Shown here in pieces: positions 36,490-52,337 of a stretch of DNA of 64,000 bases; within the stretch, counting starts at the first letter, position 1; each line of letters opens with the position of its first letter. The stretch spans positions 2,042,325 to 2,106,324 of the forward strand of contig NC_089193.1 of NCBI RefSeq assembly GCF_947507565.1, written 5' to 3'. A program made the position numbers and the translations under genes. The stretch comes from Oscarella lobularis. Lineage: Eukaryota > Porifera > Homoscleromorpha > Homosclerophorida > Oscarellidae. The notes below the pieces were generated by a model. The model worked only from the letters and a program-made list of their open reading frames with translations, did not search any database and was not told the origin of the DNA.

Positions 36490-38923
36490 TTATGCGAGTG
36501 TTTTCATTGTCGTCTGTCCACGGAAGTATTCACGATAGACAATACGTAAGAGACAGATATGAAAGAGGCCCACGAGACTGGCTAGCATGATCCAGAAACG
36601 CGCGCTAAGGGGACGATTCTCCGACTTCTCCTCGTCTAAAAATAATTAATAATATTAATTATATAGGTTTAATTTTTACCAATGACGTCATCATGTTTTT
36701 CGTGTGCTTCCCAGCTGATTTGCTCTCTCAGTTTCAATAGGTGTTCCTTATTGGCTGATATGAATAGAATGGGTGTAGCGGGAGTTGTTGCAATAACGGG
36801 AAAGGCAACAGAAACGCCACTAATAATAATTAATAATAATTAATTAATTAATTAATTATTGAATTTCTTCTCACGTTTTTAATTCCTGGATGTCGTCTTT
36901 ACATCCGGCTGCGCATGCGTAAAGAGGCGGTTTTCCGTCAGTCGAAATCAATTGAATTCGACCAGGTAATAATTTTCGATTCATTGTGACGCTCAATTGA
37001 ATGCGTTGGGATTCGTAGACGATTCCCTTTAGAGTGACAGCCGCCTTTAAAGATACGGGATTCGCGGCGACTTGGAGATGAGAAGCCGTCGTTTGAATAG
37101 CGAGAAAACTACGAGTAATTGCCTGAACAATCCACAAAGGCCCTATAGTATACGGGAAATCGAATGCGTGCGCTGGGAGTAACCAAGGTGATCATTTCTA
37201 ACCTTTTTTCATGATATTCCAGCATCCACCATTGGTGAGATACTGTAGCCAATTTTCAATTAACTTCAAAAGGGATTTATCCGTATTGGGAGACTGCCAC
37301 AAAGCAGCCGAATGCCTAATAATAAATAATAATAATAAAGACCCTCTTCTTCTCTCTCTATATCTCTATTTACATTGTAGGTAAGCCTTCATAGCAACTA
37401 TGATCATTCTTCTCAGGAGGCTTAGGATTGGATATATCCAAGCGAATGGAAGAAAGAGCGTAATAGAGAGACGATAGGACGGATTTCTGTGGAGGAATCG
37501 TCGCGTCGTGACTCGAACCAACACTGATACAATCGTGGATTAACTAAAAGATGACGTCACGCGCGTAGAGAAAAATATGGATAACTTACGGTATTCCACG
37601 CTTTAGCGTGCGCATTTTCATTGGGAGACACGTGAGCAGCTCGTAAAATCTAATATAAATACTATTTATTTTAGTACTAATTAATATTGGATACGTTATA
37701 CGTTCGTCGTTTGTTCTTCCAATTTTAAAATTTTGGTTTTATTATAGAGAACGGTTGTCGGTAAATAAATTTCCTTTTCGCTATACATACAAATAAATAA
37801 TCACGTGGTTTTGTGATTATTTATCTTACCCGAGATTTACTAATTGAATTGATTCCGGAGCAATGACGGATGCGAGGACGAGATTCGTTGATTGGTCCAC
37901 TGCTCCGGAAATGACGTCATAGGAAATAGATTCATGTTCATTGGTTGGGAATTTGAGCTGTTTTTTTGTAGATCCGGGCCACGTGTGAAGAAAGGGATGA
38001 GATAGGTGAATCGTAACGGGAACATTCTTAATTAATATTAAAATCAATAGGATAAATGATTAATTAGGTATTCGCTTTCTGACAAGTTTGTTTTTAAATT
38101 GAAGCTTTTGAATCAATAAAGCTTTGTCGATTTGGTGAGCATAGATAGAGTGAATAAGAGTGACGCACTTTGACTTCTACACAAACAAACACCACTAAGA
38201 TATTAATTAATTAATTAAATTTAATTAGGTAACGCACGCTACTGTAGTAGTAAATATGATTAACAATTCCGTTGTGAAAATCAATCACGGATCCACCTGA
38301 AAAAAATTAGATTTTTTCTCTATTGTATTTTTTCTGACCGTGAGCCATTTTTTGATTTTTTTCAATTGAAATTTCGACGAGAGGCGAAATTTGTAAATTA
38401 TGCGAAAGATGGCCGGATTGTGCGAGATAGATGGACGAAGAGCCGGTTGCGTGCGCCGAGAGACCAATAACCCCATTTCCTTATAAGTAAAACGATAAAA
38501 AGACTATGTTTCCTTATAAAAATCGTCGTCTAACCGACGAATGGGAGAAGAGATGAGGAAAAAAGACGAGGAACGAATACGTCGACGCGATTAGCGTCGA
38601 AATCGGCTGCCCAGCGTTCGAGAATCGTACTAACGCATTGTATATTGGACAAAGAAACGACTAGAAAGACGAAATGGCGTCGTTTTGAAGAAAGGGGGCC
38701 CCACTCGTGCGAAAACCTCGTTCTGCTGGAGATTGATAGATTATTTGAGAGTTTTTGGGTAGCAGCCAGTAGTAGACAATCGCTGCAATGAGAAGGAGGA
38801 GGAGAAAAGCTCCGCGACGAGTTCTAGATTGTTTTTGCGATTTTATTGGCGTGACGCTCGCTTTTGAGTCGTTTACCTCGTCGATATGAGTGAGAAAATT
38901 GTCGCTCGAAGTCGCGCCTGCAT
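36490..38923 (-). CDS. KIAA2013: KIAA2013-like membrane protein (DUF2152)
   Basis: A conserved single-pass/secretory-pathway protein of unknown function. Minus-strand exon 1 encodes MQARLRATIFSLIST, continuing after a 55-bp intron with a membrane anchor RRGAFLLLLLIAAIVYYWLL. About ten exons follow. Blocks matching human KIAA2013 as I recall it are WIHVSG-like segments, KPPLYACAAGCKDDIQELK (human KIYACKAGCLDEPVEL), TPATPILFISANKEHLLKLR and the C-terminal membrane segment FWIMLASLVGLFHICLLRIV, then YREYFRG. The stop TAA is at 36490-36492. Both ends have a hydrophobic segment, so the body would be lumenal. It converges on the PUR gene. Confidence 0.85.
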
Positions 38924-39279
38924 AACAGCGTACGAAGAGATCGAATTTTACGCCATGGAGCGTCGCTAAAGTAGTCGGGATGTGGCGGAAGGCTCCCGTA
39001 TAAAAGATGCAAGATCTGGATAATTAATTAGTCAACTAGGATGGGAAGCCACGAAATAACATTTACCCAATAATTAGGGAAAAATGAAAGGACTGTCGCT
39101 GTAGAGTTTCGCTGACTGACACAGCCTGTCACAAGTCACTGAATCAGAATATATTATACTGTATATCATCATCATCATGATTGTCCTGCACCTGTTCAGT
39201 TTCCGCTAATACGTGGCTTCTGACGATTGCGTACATACGTTTCACTGTCACGCCGGTGCATGTACTTCTTCGACTAGTC

Positions 39280-42200
39280 ATGACGGTGACTCGGACTCGC
39301 CACGGTGCCGCCGGAGATTCTGCCAGTGACACTGGCGCCATCATAATCACTGTGATGCCTGCAACCATCACTACTCAGACTGGCAGCGTCACGGTGCGAC
39401 AAATCGTTTCCGGTGGTATTACTCTGCTTTTCTGCCTCTGTTTCTGTGGCCTCCTTACGGTGGTGGAGGCGTTTGAAGCGGGGCCCAATTGTATCTTCGG
39501 CAAAGCAAGTCTACAAGTGACGACTCGCAACTTGAGCACGCCTTCGACTGAATGCACTGGTATAGGCGGGCTCTTCTCTATCCATAGATCGATCATCACT
39601 GATGAGGCGACATTCGAGTGTTCAAAATTGCATTTTCATCGTTTTGGAGTCGAACAAACGGAAGCTCTCATATTGGCAATGAAAAAACTCAGTGAAGAAG
39701 GCTCAAGCAGTCTGAGAAGCACGAAGATGTACGACACTTGCGGCGAAGCAGTAGACAGTCAGTGCATCAGCGACGTGACGCGAAGTCTCGTTCAACCCGA
39801 TAACAGGGCCGAATGCGCTCTCGCCACTATCCTCGCTCCATTCTATTTCGGCGACGGGCTTGATTCACCAAAGACGGCGTCATCCATTCTTATGGGTTCA
39901 TTGTTTAGAGACGCATCGAAAGGTTATAAGGATTTACCAGAACGTGCCATCTTTTCTCTCGTCGACGAACCCTATCCTTCTCCAGAAGACGTTCATCTAA
40001 ATGATCTTGAGGCTCAGACGATCTTTATGCAGGCGAGTTGCGAATTACAGGCGAGTGCTATGATCGACTTTCTGCTTCGCGCTCGTTGGCGCAAAATCTT
40101 TGTCGTCGTCAATGGCGACGAGTGTGGCAGAAAAAGTAAGATTGCCTTTGAGCAAGAAATTCAAACTAGGCAATTGGAGTGTGATATTGACGCTGAATAT
40201 TACGAAAGTGGATCTGACATAATTAAGCAGAAGAGGGCCGCTGACGATATCGATGTCCCGCTAACTCCCGGAGAACTTTGGCGTTATTGTCTAAATAAAC
40301 CTGAGTCACCTCGCGCCATCGTCCTCCTCTCGAGTATCACGTACGCTTGGAAATTTTTCAAAGCTTACGAAAACGAAGCCATCAATAAGACATCGTTTGG
40401 CTTTCTATTGGGCGATTTTTGGGGCAATCCCCTTTACGCCGATGAACTGTACGAGATGCTGATGAAGGTGGCGGAAACGGCTCGCACTGTCGTCGCTTTG
40501 CGCACTCGAACAAAAGGATTGGATAAATTTCAAGAGCACGTGGCTTCAATTCGGGCCAATTCCACTGAAATTCAACAAAATCCGCTTCTAGCCGACTACT
40601 GGGAAAGCATTTTTAATTGCAGTTTGTCGGCCGGAACGTGCAGTAACACTTCGTCACTGTCTCCTATTCGTCGACCAATTTTGAGAAATTACAAGACATC
40701 TTTGGTGATTGACAGTGCTTATTTTCTGTCAGAATACATCAAAAAATATGCAAATTCTTTAAAAGAGAATTTCTCTTTCAAGAAAATTTCCGTCGAAAAC
40801 CTGCAAGTGATGTCGGAGACGGGAAACGAAGTGCGTATTGGACAACTTGAGACTAAAGAGAGTCCTTTTGTCTTTGTACCGATATTATGGTCATTTCGAG
40901 CTTTTTGCTTGGACGCCAGAGATGCGGCGGCGTGAAGGAATCCTTTACGGTGTGTGGACAACCAATGTCACTGAACGCACTTCACGACTCATTGAAGAGG
41001 TCAACGTCACAGTGTGGGCTCCAGAGACTTTTGCTGACAACTGTCCAACGACTGAAGCAATGACAGATACGCCTACCACAGCAAATATTTCAGTAAATAC
41101 ATCCGCCGACGTCGAGTGTTCACTCAATGACAGTATTCCGGCAATTGCGATTCCTATTGTTCTTCTTCTGCTTCATATTATTGTCTGTGTGTTGAGCGTC
41201 CGCGTTTTACAATTGACGTCCATTCGTCCATTCGTCAGTGAGAGCCCGCCTCTTATTCTTATGTTTCTTCTCACCATAGCGTCCCTTCTGGCGAGCTTTC
41301 TCTTCTCCGTCAATATGTTTTGCTTGCCTCAGTGTCCCGGGAGAGTATCGAATTTCATAATCAACATTCTTGCTGTTCTGTGTCTGGCTCCTCTCTTTGT
41401 CGAAGTTCTGGCTCATCTCACTAGTGGTCTGTTGAGCAGGAAGCCAGTTAGAATTCTTCTAATTGCCATTTTAATCGTTTCTGAGGTCATTTTGACATCT
41501 GTTGCAACGTTTGTTGCACTACCTAATCGCGAAAAGGAGAACACTGTTGAAAATTGCCTGACTAAAGATCGCCGTCGACCTCTCTCTCTGCTCTCGTACT
41601 TGCTGAATGCCGGCTTAGCTGTAGGAACGGCGATTCTTATTTGGATCACGTACGGCAAAGGATATCAAAGTCGATTGGGTGGCAGATCAATTAATGAATG
41701 TGGCTTAGCAAGCCTCCTTGCCATTGTATACGTAATTGGAATTGGCTTTTTATTGTGGGGCACAAGCAACGGCAAGGATCAATCCAATTGGCTCGTTTTT
41801 CTTGCCGCGTATCCTGGTATGGTTACGTGGTACGTTATTACTTTCTTAGCATGGGCCCATGCTCGTCGAGAACGTAGGAAAAAATCTCTCTCTATAGAAG
41901 GTACTGTAGAGAGAAATCTTTTTCTGATGTAATATGTCTCTGACGGTTTACAGCCACTGACTCTTTTGCCAAACGCGGCGACTTGCCAAGTCGCGGTGGT
42001 GTGGGCAGTATCACCTCTTTTTGGACACAAGAAATGACAGAGAAAATGAAATGTGTCGTCATTGCACCGGAACGTATCCAACAGGGAGATCGTATTGGAA
42101 AGGGTAAGAAAATGATTTTCAAAAAAAAGACGACGAAGGGGACTTTGCTGGCTGTCTTTTAGGAAATTTTGGCGAAGTTTTCAGTGGAGTAATGGACGTC

Positions 42201-43386
42201 AATATGAAAATTGCCATCAAAACTGTTCTAGGTATAGATCTCGGGCTTATGCATTCCAAGAACGAGTTTCATATGCTCTAGATGCAATGAGTATCAAGGA
42301 AGTGAATGATTTCATTTTGGAAGGACTGCAGATGCGCGACTTGAAACATCGAAACGTTATGGAATTGTATGGAATCTGTTGGACCGACGATCCGTCTCAT
42401 CCTAATCATTTCTCGCCTCTCATCATATTGCCTTATATGGAACTGGGCGATTTGAAAACGTATCTTCGCAAATGTCGACGATTGCAACGTTCAGGTTCAA
42501 ACGAAGGTCTCGACCAGGTGACAGTCTACGTAATCCCTTTTACCATTGATCCGCATCAATACTCTCTCAAAATAGATGAACGTTTCGCTTGTACAATTGG
42601 TCAAATTTTCATGTCAGATTGCCAAGGGAATGAACTATATATCGAGCAAAGGTCTTCTCCATCGAGATTTGGCAGCAAGAAATTGCATGTAGATAAGAAG
42701 CAACAGAGTCCATTCTTTTATTTATATAGTGCTATTTTAGGGTGAACTGGGATTTGGAAGTGAAAGTGGCAGACTTTGGTTTGTCGAGAGCAATGAAAGA
42801 AGGCAAAGATTACTACCGTTCTGGTCAAGGCGGACAGTTGCCCGTACGTTGGATGAGTCCAGAAAGCCTTCTCAAGTTTGTCTTTACAATGAAATCAGAC
42901 GTCGTACGTAGTATATCCGCTGGATGGTAGCCAATAATAAATAATTGATTACTTTCGGTTTCAGTGGTCATATGGAGTTACGATGTGGGAGGTGATGACG
43001 TTGGGAACTGTACCCTATCCTGGTATAGCAAACCAGGACGTTCTCTCGTTCGTCAAGTCTGGCACGCGACTAGAAATGCCAGACGAATGTCCGGAGAAAC
43101 TGTGAGAGTTAACTGAAGGCTATATATATATATATATATATCGTTTTTCTTGCATAGGTATAGCATCATGTCCGATTGCTGGGCGGTGGAGCCAAACGAT
43201 CGACTGACGTTTGCTGAAATCGTTGATAATTTAGAGGAATATCTCACGGAATTGATGAACTATTTTCAACCGACGGCGGCGCGCGCGGCGGCGGCGGAAA
43301 AAGTCAGCGTCGTCGAAGTAAAAGAAAACGACAGGAAGACGAGAATAAACGAACTTGATGACTCTGTTGCTGGAATATTAGTGTAA
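39280..43386 (+). CDS. Receptor C: class C GPCR-like receptor-tyrosine kinase with one frame break
   Basis: A paralogue of receptor B with the same order of parts. The signal/anchor is [20 protein letters not shown]; the first in-frame ATG is at 39280, though an internal Met near 39358 may be the true start. The ectodomain keeps [43 protein letters not shown] and [19 protein letters not shown]. Seven membrane segments lie at about 41130-41860. Kinase exons encode [40 protein letters not shown] (42660-42683), DFGLSR, KDYYR and [11 protein letters not shown]. One reading-frame change occurs near 40891-40900 (TCATTTCGAG), just before FELFAWT. All exons on either side are otherwise open, so this may be a sequencing error, an allele or a young null mutation. 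The tail lacks the DPYxxWSL motif of B and D. Confidence 0.82.
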
Positions 43387-43945
43387 AGAAAGCAACAGCT
43401 GTGTTCCTCAACAGCTGTGTTCCTTCACGTATGTCTAATACATGTGGAAAAGCAGGAGTGGCCAATGATAGCGCGCATGTGAACGGTTACTAAGACAACC
43501 TTCGCTTCCTTCGCTTCCCTTCCGCATTCCATGTAGCGAAGCCTTCCTCAGTTACTGTTTCCGTTCTTCCCTGGGAATCCTTGTTAGTCTAATTCTGCGA
43601 CCGACGTACATGAAAACCGATCGTGGCAAGAAGACACTCTGACTCAGGTGTCAGTGTCGTCAAAGTAAAAGAAAACGACGGGAAGACGAACTTGTTGATT
43701 CTGCTGCTGGCATATTATTAGTGTAAAGAAAGCAATAGCTGTGTTCCTTCACGTATAGATAATACATCTGGAAAATCACGAGGGGCCAATGATAGCACGG
43801 ATGTGAACGGTTACCAAGACAACTTTCGCTTCCTTCGCTTCCCTTCCGCATTCCATATAGCATCAGCGAAGCCGTCCTCAGTTACTGTTCTGTTCCTCCT
43901 CCCTAGTTGCCAGTCTAATACGTAGATGAAGACCGACCGTGGCGG
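43303..43945. repeat. Two direct copies (347 bp apart) of the receptor C tail plus receptor D start
   Basis: Unit 1 (43303-43631) runs from the last codons of receptor C through the intergenic promoter to ATGAAAACCGATCGTGGC. Unit 2 (43650-43945) repeats this and ends in the true receptor D start ATGAAGACCGACCGTGGC. Copies differ by about 10 percent and small indels. The first D-like start codon is cut off after six codons. Confidence 0.8.
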
Positions 43946-46900
43946 TATCGTCGTCGCCTCCGGCGCCGATAGCAACAAAAGATTGCCGCTGAATGGGCAG
44001 CGGAACGCCGCTCCGATCGTCCGCTTCAGCTTCGCCCTGGTCATTGTGGCCGCATGCGTTGGATCGTGCTGTTCGCAAGTGAAAAACGATTGCAATTTTG
44101 GCGTCGTGCAGTCGAAAACGGTACCTGAATCTCGTAGCTACATAGGCGGCCTTTTCTCCGCTCATCGACTTGCCGACCCCCTCCAAGAGCCAGTTGATGG
44201 CGGCGCCAGCGGCGGCGGCGGCGGCGGCGCCAGCGGCGGCGGCGGCGGCGCCAGCGGCAGCGGCAGTAGTGATGACGTGGGTCCTACTACGGGTGATGTT
44301 GGGGAACTTCCAGTGTGCGCCACCACCTTTGTGGACGAGGGAATTATGATAAAAGATCGTTTACATCGGTACGGTGTGGAACAAGTCGAAGCGCTTCTAC
44401 TAGCAATTGATCAAATCAAACAAGAATCATCAAACTTGCCTTGGTCACCTGAATACCTTGTCTACGATTCGTGCGGAGATATCCAATCTGGGCTGGACTG
44501 TGTGACGAAGCAAGCCGAAGAACTCGGTCGTGCTAGACGAAGCGCATTCGCCACCGTCGTCGGACCCTACTACCTCCCTCCAGATGCAGTCACTCCTTCA
44601 CAGACCCGAATCGATGGTGTTTATAACGCTGCAGGCGGGCCCGACATAAAAGGCTTCTATTCCGGTGTCATGTCTCTACTCGATGAGCCCCACAGTCTCA
44701 TAGACACTACTAGCGAAGACCGTCCTTATCTGCTCTCACATCAGGTCGTCTTTATGGAAGCAAGTTGTGAAATTCAAGCCAGAGCAGCTGTTGACATTAT
44801 TAACAGACTTGGTTGGCAGGAAGTGGAAGTTGTTATCAGTGGAGACAACTGCGGACATGAAAGCTTTGAAACGTTTCAACGCACTATTACTGAAATGGAT
44901 TTGTCTTGCGTCATCAGACCAACATATCATATTCCTCCAAAGACGACAAAAAAAAGAGCGGCGGCAAACTTTCCAGGTGACGCCGCAGAATTATGGGAGA
45001 GACTGAATAGTGGCGAGGATTCTCCAACTGCTATCGTCCTCCTTTCATCCATTACGTATGCTTATGATGTTTTAGACGAATATAAATCCTTGTACGACAA
45101 CGCAGAGTTGAACTCGACCTATAGCTTTTTAGTGGGAGACTGCTGGGGTAGTCCCAGAGAGGCCGACGACCTTTATCAACTGATGCAAGACGTAGCTGAG
45201 AGAGCGCAATCACTTGTCACATTGCGAACGGTCACCGAAGGCTGGGACAAATTTCAAAATCACATGACATCCATTCGAGCGAATTCATCGGAAATTAAAC
45301 GAAATAGTTTCTTGCGAGAGTATTGGGAGGAGTATTTTAAATGCAGCATCGCTGACGAAACATGTGACGAAAACGAAAGACTGCCAGCTATTGAACGTCC
45401 TATTTTGAGAAACTACAAAGCGCCACTTGTCATTGATAGTGTCTATTTAGCGGTTGCCTATGGAAGATCAGATTCTACTAATACTAATCGAAATTTTCAA
45501 TCGTTCAAAGGAATATTTGCAGATGGAAAAATCACGAACGTAACGAGTTGGACAGGAAATCGCGTGCAACTTGGAGAATTTGCTGTTCGCCCTAATTCGT
45601 ACTACAGGGTACCAGTCACTTGGTCCTACGACGTGTTTACGTGGACCTCGTTATTGACTGACGACAATTCTACTTCTACGCCACCGTCGTCAACTGCGAC
45701 GAACAATTCTCCTCAGACTCCTACTCCATCATCGTCGTCAAATGTGACGACGAATAATGGATCGACTCCTACTCTAGCCTCATCAATAAATGCGACGAGC
45801 CCTTCCACTCAAGCTCCTACGACGCAGTCGGCATCGGAGCCAAATGCAACGGCATCAAACGCCGCTATTTCCACCCAAGCGGCTCCTACCCTAGCGACGT
45901 CAAACATGACGAATAATTCTACTCCTACTCTACTATCGTCAAATACGACGGCGACCAACGATTCTACTCAGAGTCCGCCGCCGTCGTCGCCGCCGTCGTC
46001 GTCGCCGTCGCCGCCGCCGTCGTCGTCGCCGTCGCCGTCGCCGCCGTCTTCGCCGTCGCCGCCGCCGCCGAAGGAACTTGTTCGCTATGGCGTGTGGACG
46101 TACACGATCAAGAACCGTATAATGACTTCGTCAGTGATTCCGGATCCGAAATTTGCCTCCTCGATTAGGACTCCAGTAAAGCGGCTCTCTAAACATGATC
46201 TTTGCCCAACGACTCTGCCGCCCACTACGGAAATAGCACAAAGTCAAACTCCTTCGCTGCCACCTCAGCTGTGCGCGCCAAGTGATATTCTAGGTTCAAT
46301 AACTGTGCCAATTCTTCTTATGATTTTCCACCTTAGTTTGGTTGGAATGAGCATTTTCAATTTGGGATTTACAGACCTCCGAAAGAAGATCTCTCTCTTT
46401 CCCTTCGTTCTTTTCGTCACTCTCACTTTCGTCTCAATTTTGCTCAGTCTTCTCATATCTGTCGACGCTTTTAGCGCCTTTGAATGCACAAGCAACATCG
46501 CCGTTGACTTTGTAATCAATTTCTTCACGGTTATATGCGTGGCCGTTCTCTTTATCGAAGTTCTCGCTCATCTTGCGAATGGAATGCTAAATCGCATACC
46601 GGTCAAGATCTTCCTTATCGGTCTCATTATTCTTATTGAACTAATCGTTTCGGGGGTCGCCAGTTTTAACGTGAATTCTGCTCAAACTGAGTCCATGAGC
46701 GATGATGGAAACAGTTCTACAGCGGCAAATAGTTCTACGCCACCGCCGTTTAATCCTGCTGATCCTGAAGGCTGTCTCGACGCTCGAAGTCGTCCAATAG
46801 TCGCCTTTTCCTACTGGTTTCTTATTATATTCGTTGTTGCTTCGGTTGTCGTTCTGTGGATCACTCACGTAAAAGGCTATCAGAGTCGTCTCAAGCGACG

Positions 46901-48733
46901 ATCAATTGTTGATCTATTTATCGTCTCTATTCTCGCCGTTTTTTATCTCGTTTCCGTTTGCTTGGTAGTTTGGGCTCCCAACTGTAAAATGCAAGCGGGT
47001 TTTCTTGTCGTTCTTGCCGCTTTTCCGGCTATGATAACTCTCTTCATTGGGAGTGTGATGTCACGGAGGAAGTACTTGGAAATGAAAGGACTTCCAATAA
47101 CAATAACTGGTAAGATGATGATGATGATAGGAAAAGAAAATAGAATCGTTGATACCTACATATAGGAGGTGAATTGCAGAGGGGCATGTCTCAACATCAT
47201 TACGTCGATCAGCTGGGAAGAGTCATCGCTAGCTTCGAGCCAGTGGACTTTTGGGATGAAGACATCACGAAGGAAATCAATACAGTCGTGATTTTTCCTG
47301 AGCGCATCGTCAAGGAAGAGCGCATAGGCAAAGGTGACGAAAGGAAATTGAAAAAAATTCGTTTCTAATGTTTTTGATGCAGGCAACTTTGGAGAAGTTT
47401 TCAGGGGCACATTGGATGGAAAGAAAGTGGCAATAAAATCCGTGCAGGGTAGTAGTCTATTATCTGTCTCTTTCATTTTCATACCACGACTGTCTAATTG
47501 TTTTCAGATGCAATGAATCGTAAGGAAGTGAATGATTTTGTGCGAGAAGGCTTGCAAATGAGAGAATTCAAACACCCAAATGTCATGGAACTCTTTGGCA
47601 TTTGCTGGTCTGAAGAAAAGACCAGCCCTTATCATCGATCTCCTCTCATCGTACTTCCATACATGGAACTTGGCGACTTGAAAATTTATTTGCGTCAGTG
47701 CCGTCCCGGTCGAAAGTCAACGTACGTAAACCAAAAGGCGGATAAGAATCCAGCGCCACAGGTAAATACATGTATATAGTTAACTAAGGATTTCTAGCTG
47801 TTTTTTTCTTTTGAATAGCGAAGTGTCACACTTGTGCAGTTGGTGAGATTTGGTCAGCAGGTCTCCAAAGGAATGGACTACATATCCGGAAAGGGAATAG
47901 TGCATCGTGATCTTGCAGCGAGAAATTGCATGTGAGTTCAAACTACTTCTTCCGGCTGGCACCGATTTTAATTAATTAATTAATTGAATTTCTTCTAGGG
48001 TCAATTGGGATTTGGACGTGAAAGTGGCAGACTTTGGTCTGTCGAGAGCAATGAAAGAAGGAAAGGATTATTATCGAATGGGACAGGGAGGTCAATTGCC
48101 CGTACGTTGGATGTCTCCTGAAAGTCTTCTTGATCACGTTTTCACGTCAAAATCGGACGTCGTACGTGTGAATAAATCGTTTAGAGAGCGCGTCCCTACA
48201 GTATCTCTGTTCTAGTGGTCATATGGGATAACGCTTTGGGAGGTGATGACGTTGGCTATGGTGCCCTATCCGGGCGTGTCCAATTCCGACGTCATTCCGT
48301 TTATTCAAACGGGCCAGCGTCTTGACAAGCCGGGCGAATGTCCTTCAGAAGTGTATGGAAAGAACCCTAATCTATATATCTATTTATCTAATGGGAAATA
48401 TCTAGGTATGACATAATGAGGCGCTGTTGGGCTGATGAGCCAGATGATCGGCCGACTTTTGAAGAAATCACAATGGATCTCGAGGAATTTCTTGCTGAAT
48501 TGATGAATTATTTTGATCCGACGGCTTCTAGTGGAGATGGAGGAGACGCCGGTGATCCCTACAGGAATTGGAGCCTATCTACTAAGGGCTACAATGAAGA
48601 TGAAGAGAAAAAGATGGAGAGGGAAAAGGGGATCGTTCCGGTCGAAGAAATTGAAGATGCTGGCGATACTGCCTTCAAAAATGACGGATTCAAGAGTGCT
48701 GAGGAAGGGAATGACGATGAGACAGAGATATGA
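43926..48733 (+). CDS. Receptor D: class C GPCR-like receptor-tyrosine kinase with mucin-like linker
   Basis: The largest paralogue, about 1,450 residues. Exon 1 (43926 to about 47107) encodes an N-terminal hydrophobic signal ([17 protein letters not shown]), the ligand-binding domain ([86 protein letters not shown]), a Gly/Ala/Ser insert at 44195-44270, a Ser/Thr/Pro-rich linker of about 140 residues (45660-46080), and seven membrane segments (about 46280-47050). Seven kinase exons use the same boundaries as B and [27 protein letters not shown] (47903-47926), DFGLSR (48030 on), KDYYR and [11 protein letters not shown]. The acidic tail has DPYRNWSL and KGYNEDEE. No frame break is seen. Confidence 0.88.
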
Positions 48734-49001
48734 GAGGAGGAGGAGGAACGGTGTAGAGATTTCGTAGTCTTCTGTGTGCGTGTGTGTTCGTTCGTTCGTT
48801 CGTTCGTTCGTCTTGGTTTCTTCTTTCTTCGGCTCGTAGATCTTGTAGAATAGAACGAAGCGTAGCGATTGTGATAGTGAACGAGAGCTTTCGTCGCGGG
48901 ATCGCTTCGAGGCGAGCGGATGCTTCTTTCTTCGACGTCGACGCCATGCCTTTCGATCGTTGGTACGCGCGCGCTAACATTTCTCGGTTCCCGTAACAAG
49001 A

Positions 49002-52266
<3,265 letters not shown>

Positions 52267-52337
52267 ACAAAGGACAAGAGATAGACAGAAAAAAATCGAG
52301 GAGGAGGGTTTTTCTAAATTTAAAGAGGGGGAAGTGG

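Noticed and set aside
43117-43141. AT dinucleotide run in a receptor C intron
   Set aside because: Ordinary microsatellite; similar simple repeats occur at 24301, 48786 and 57186.
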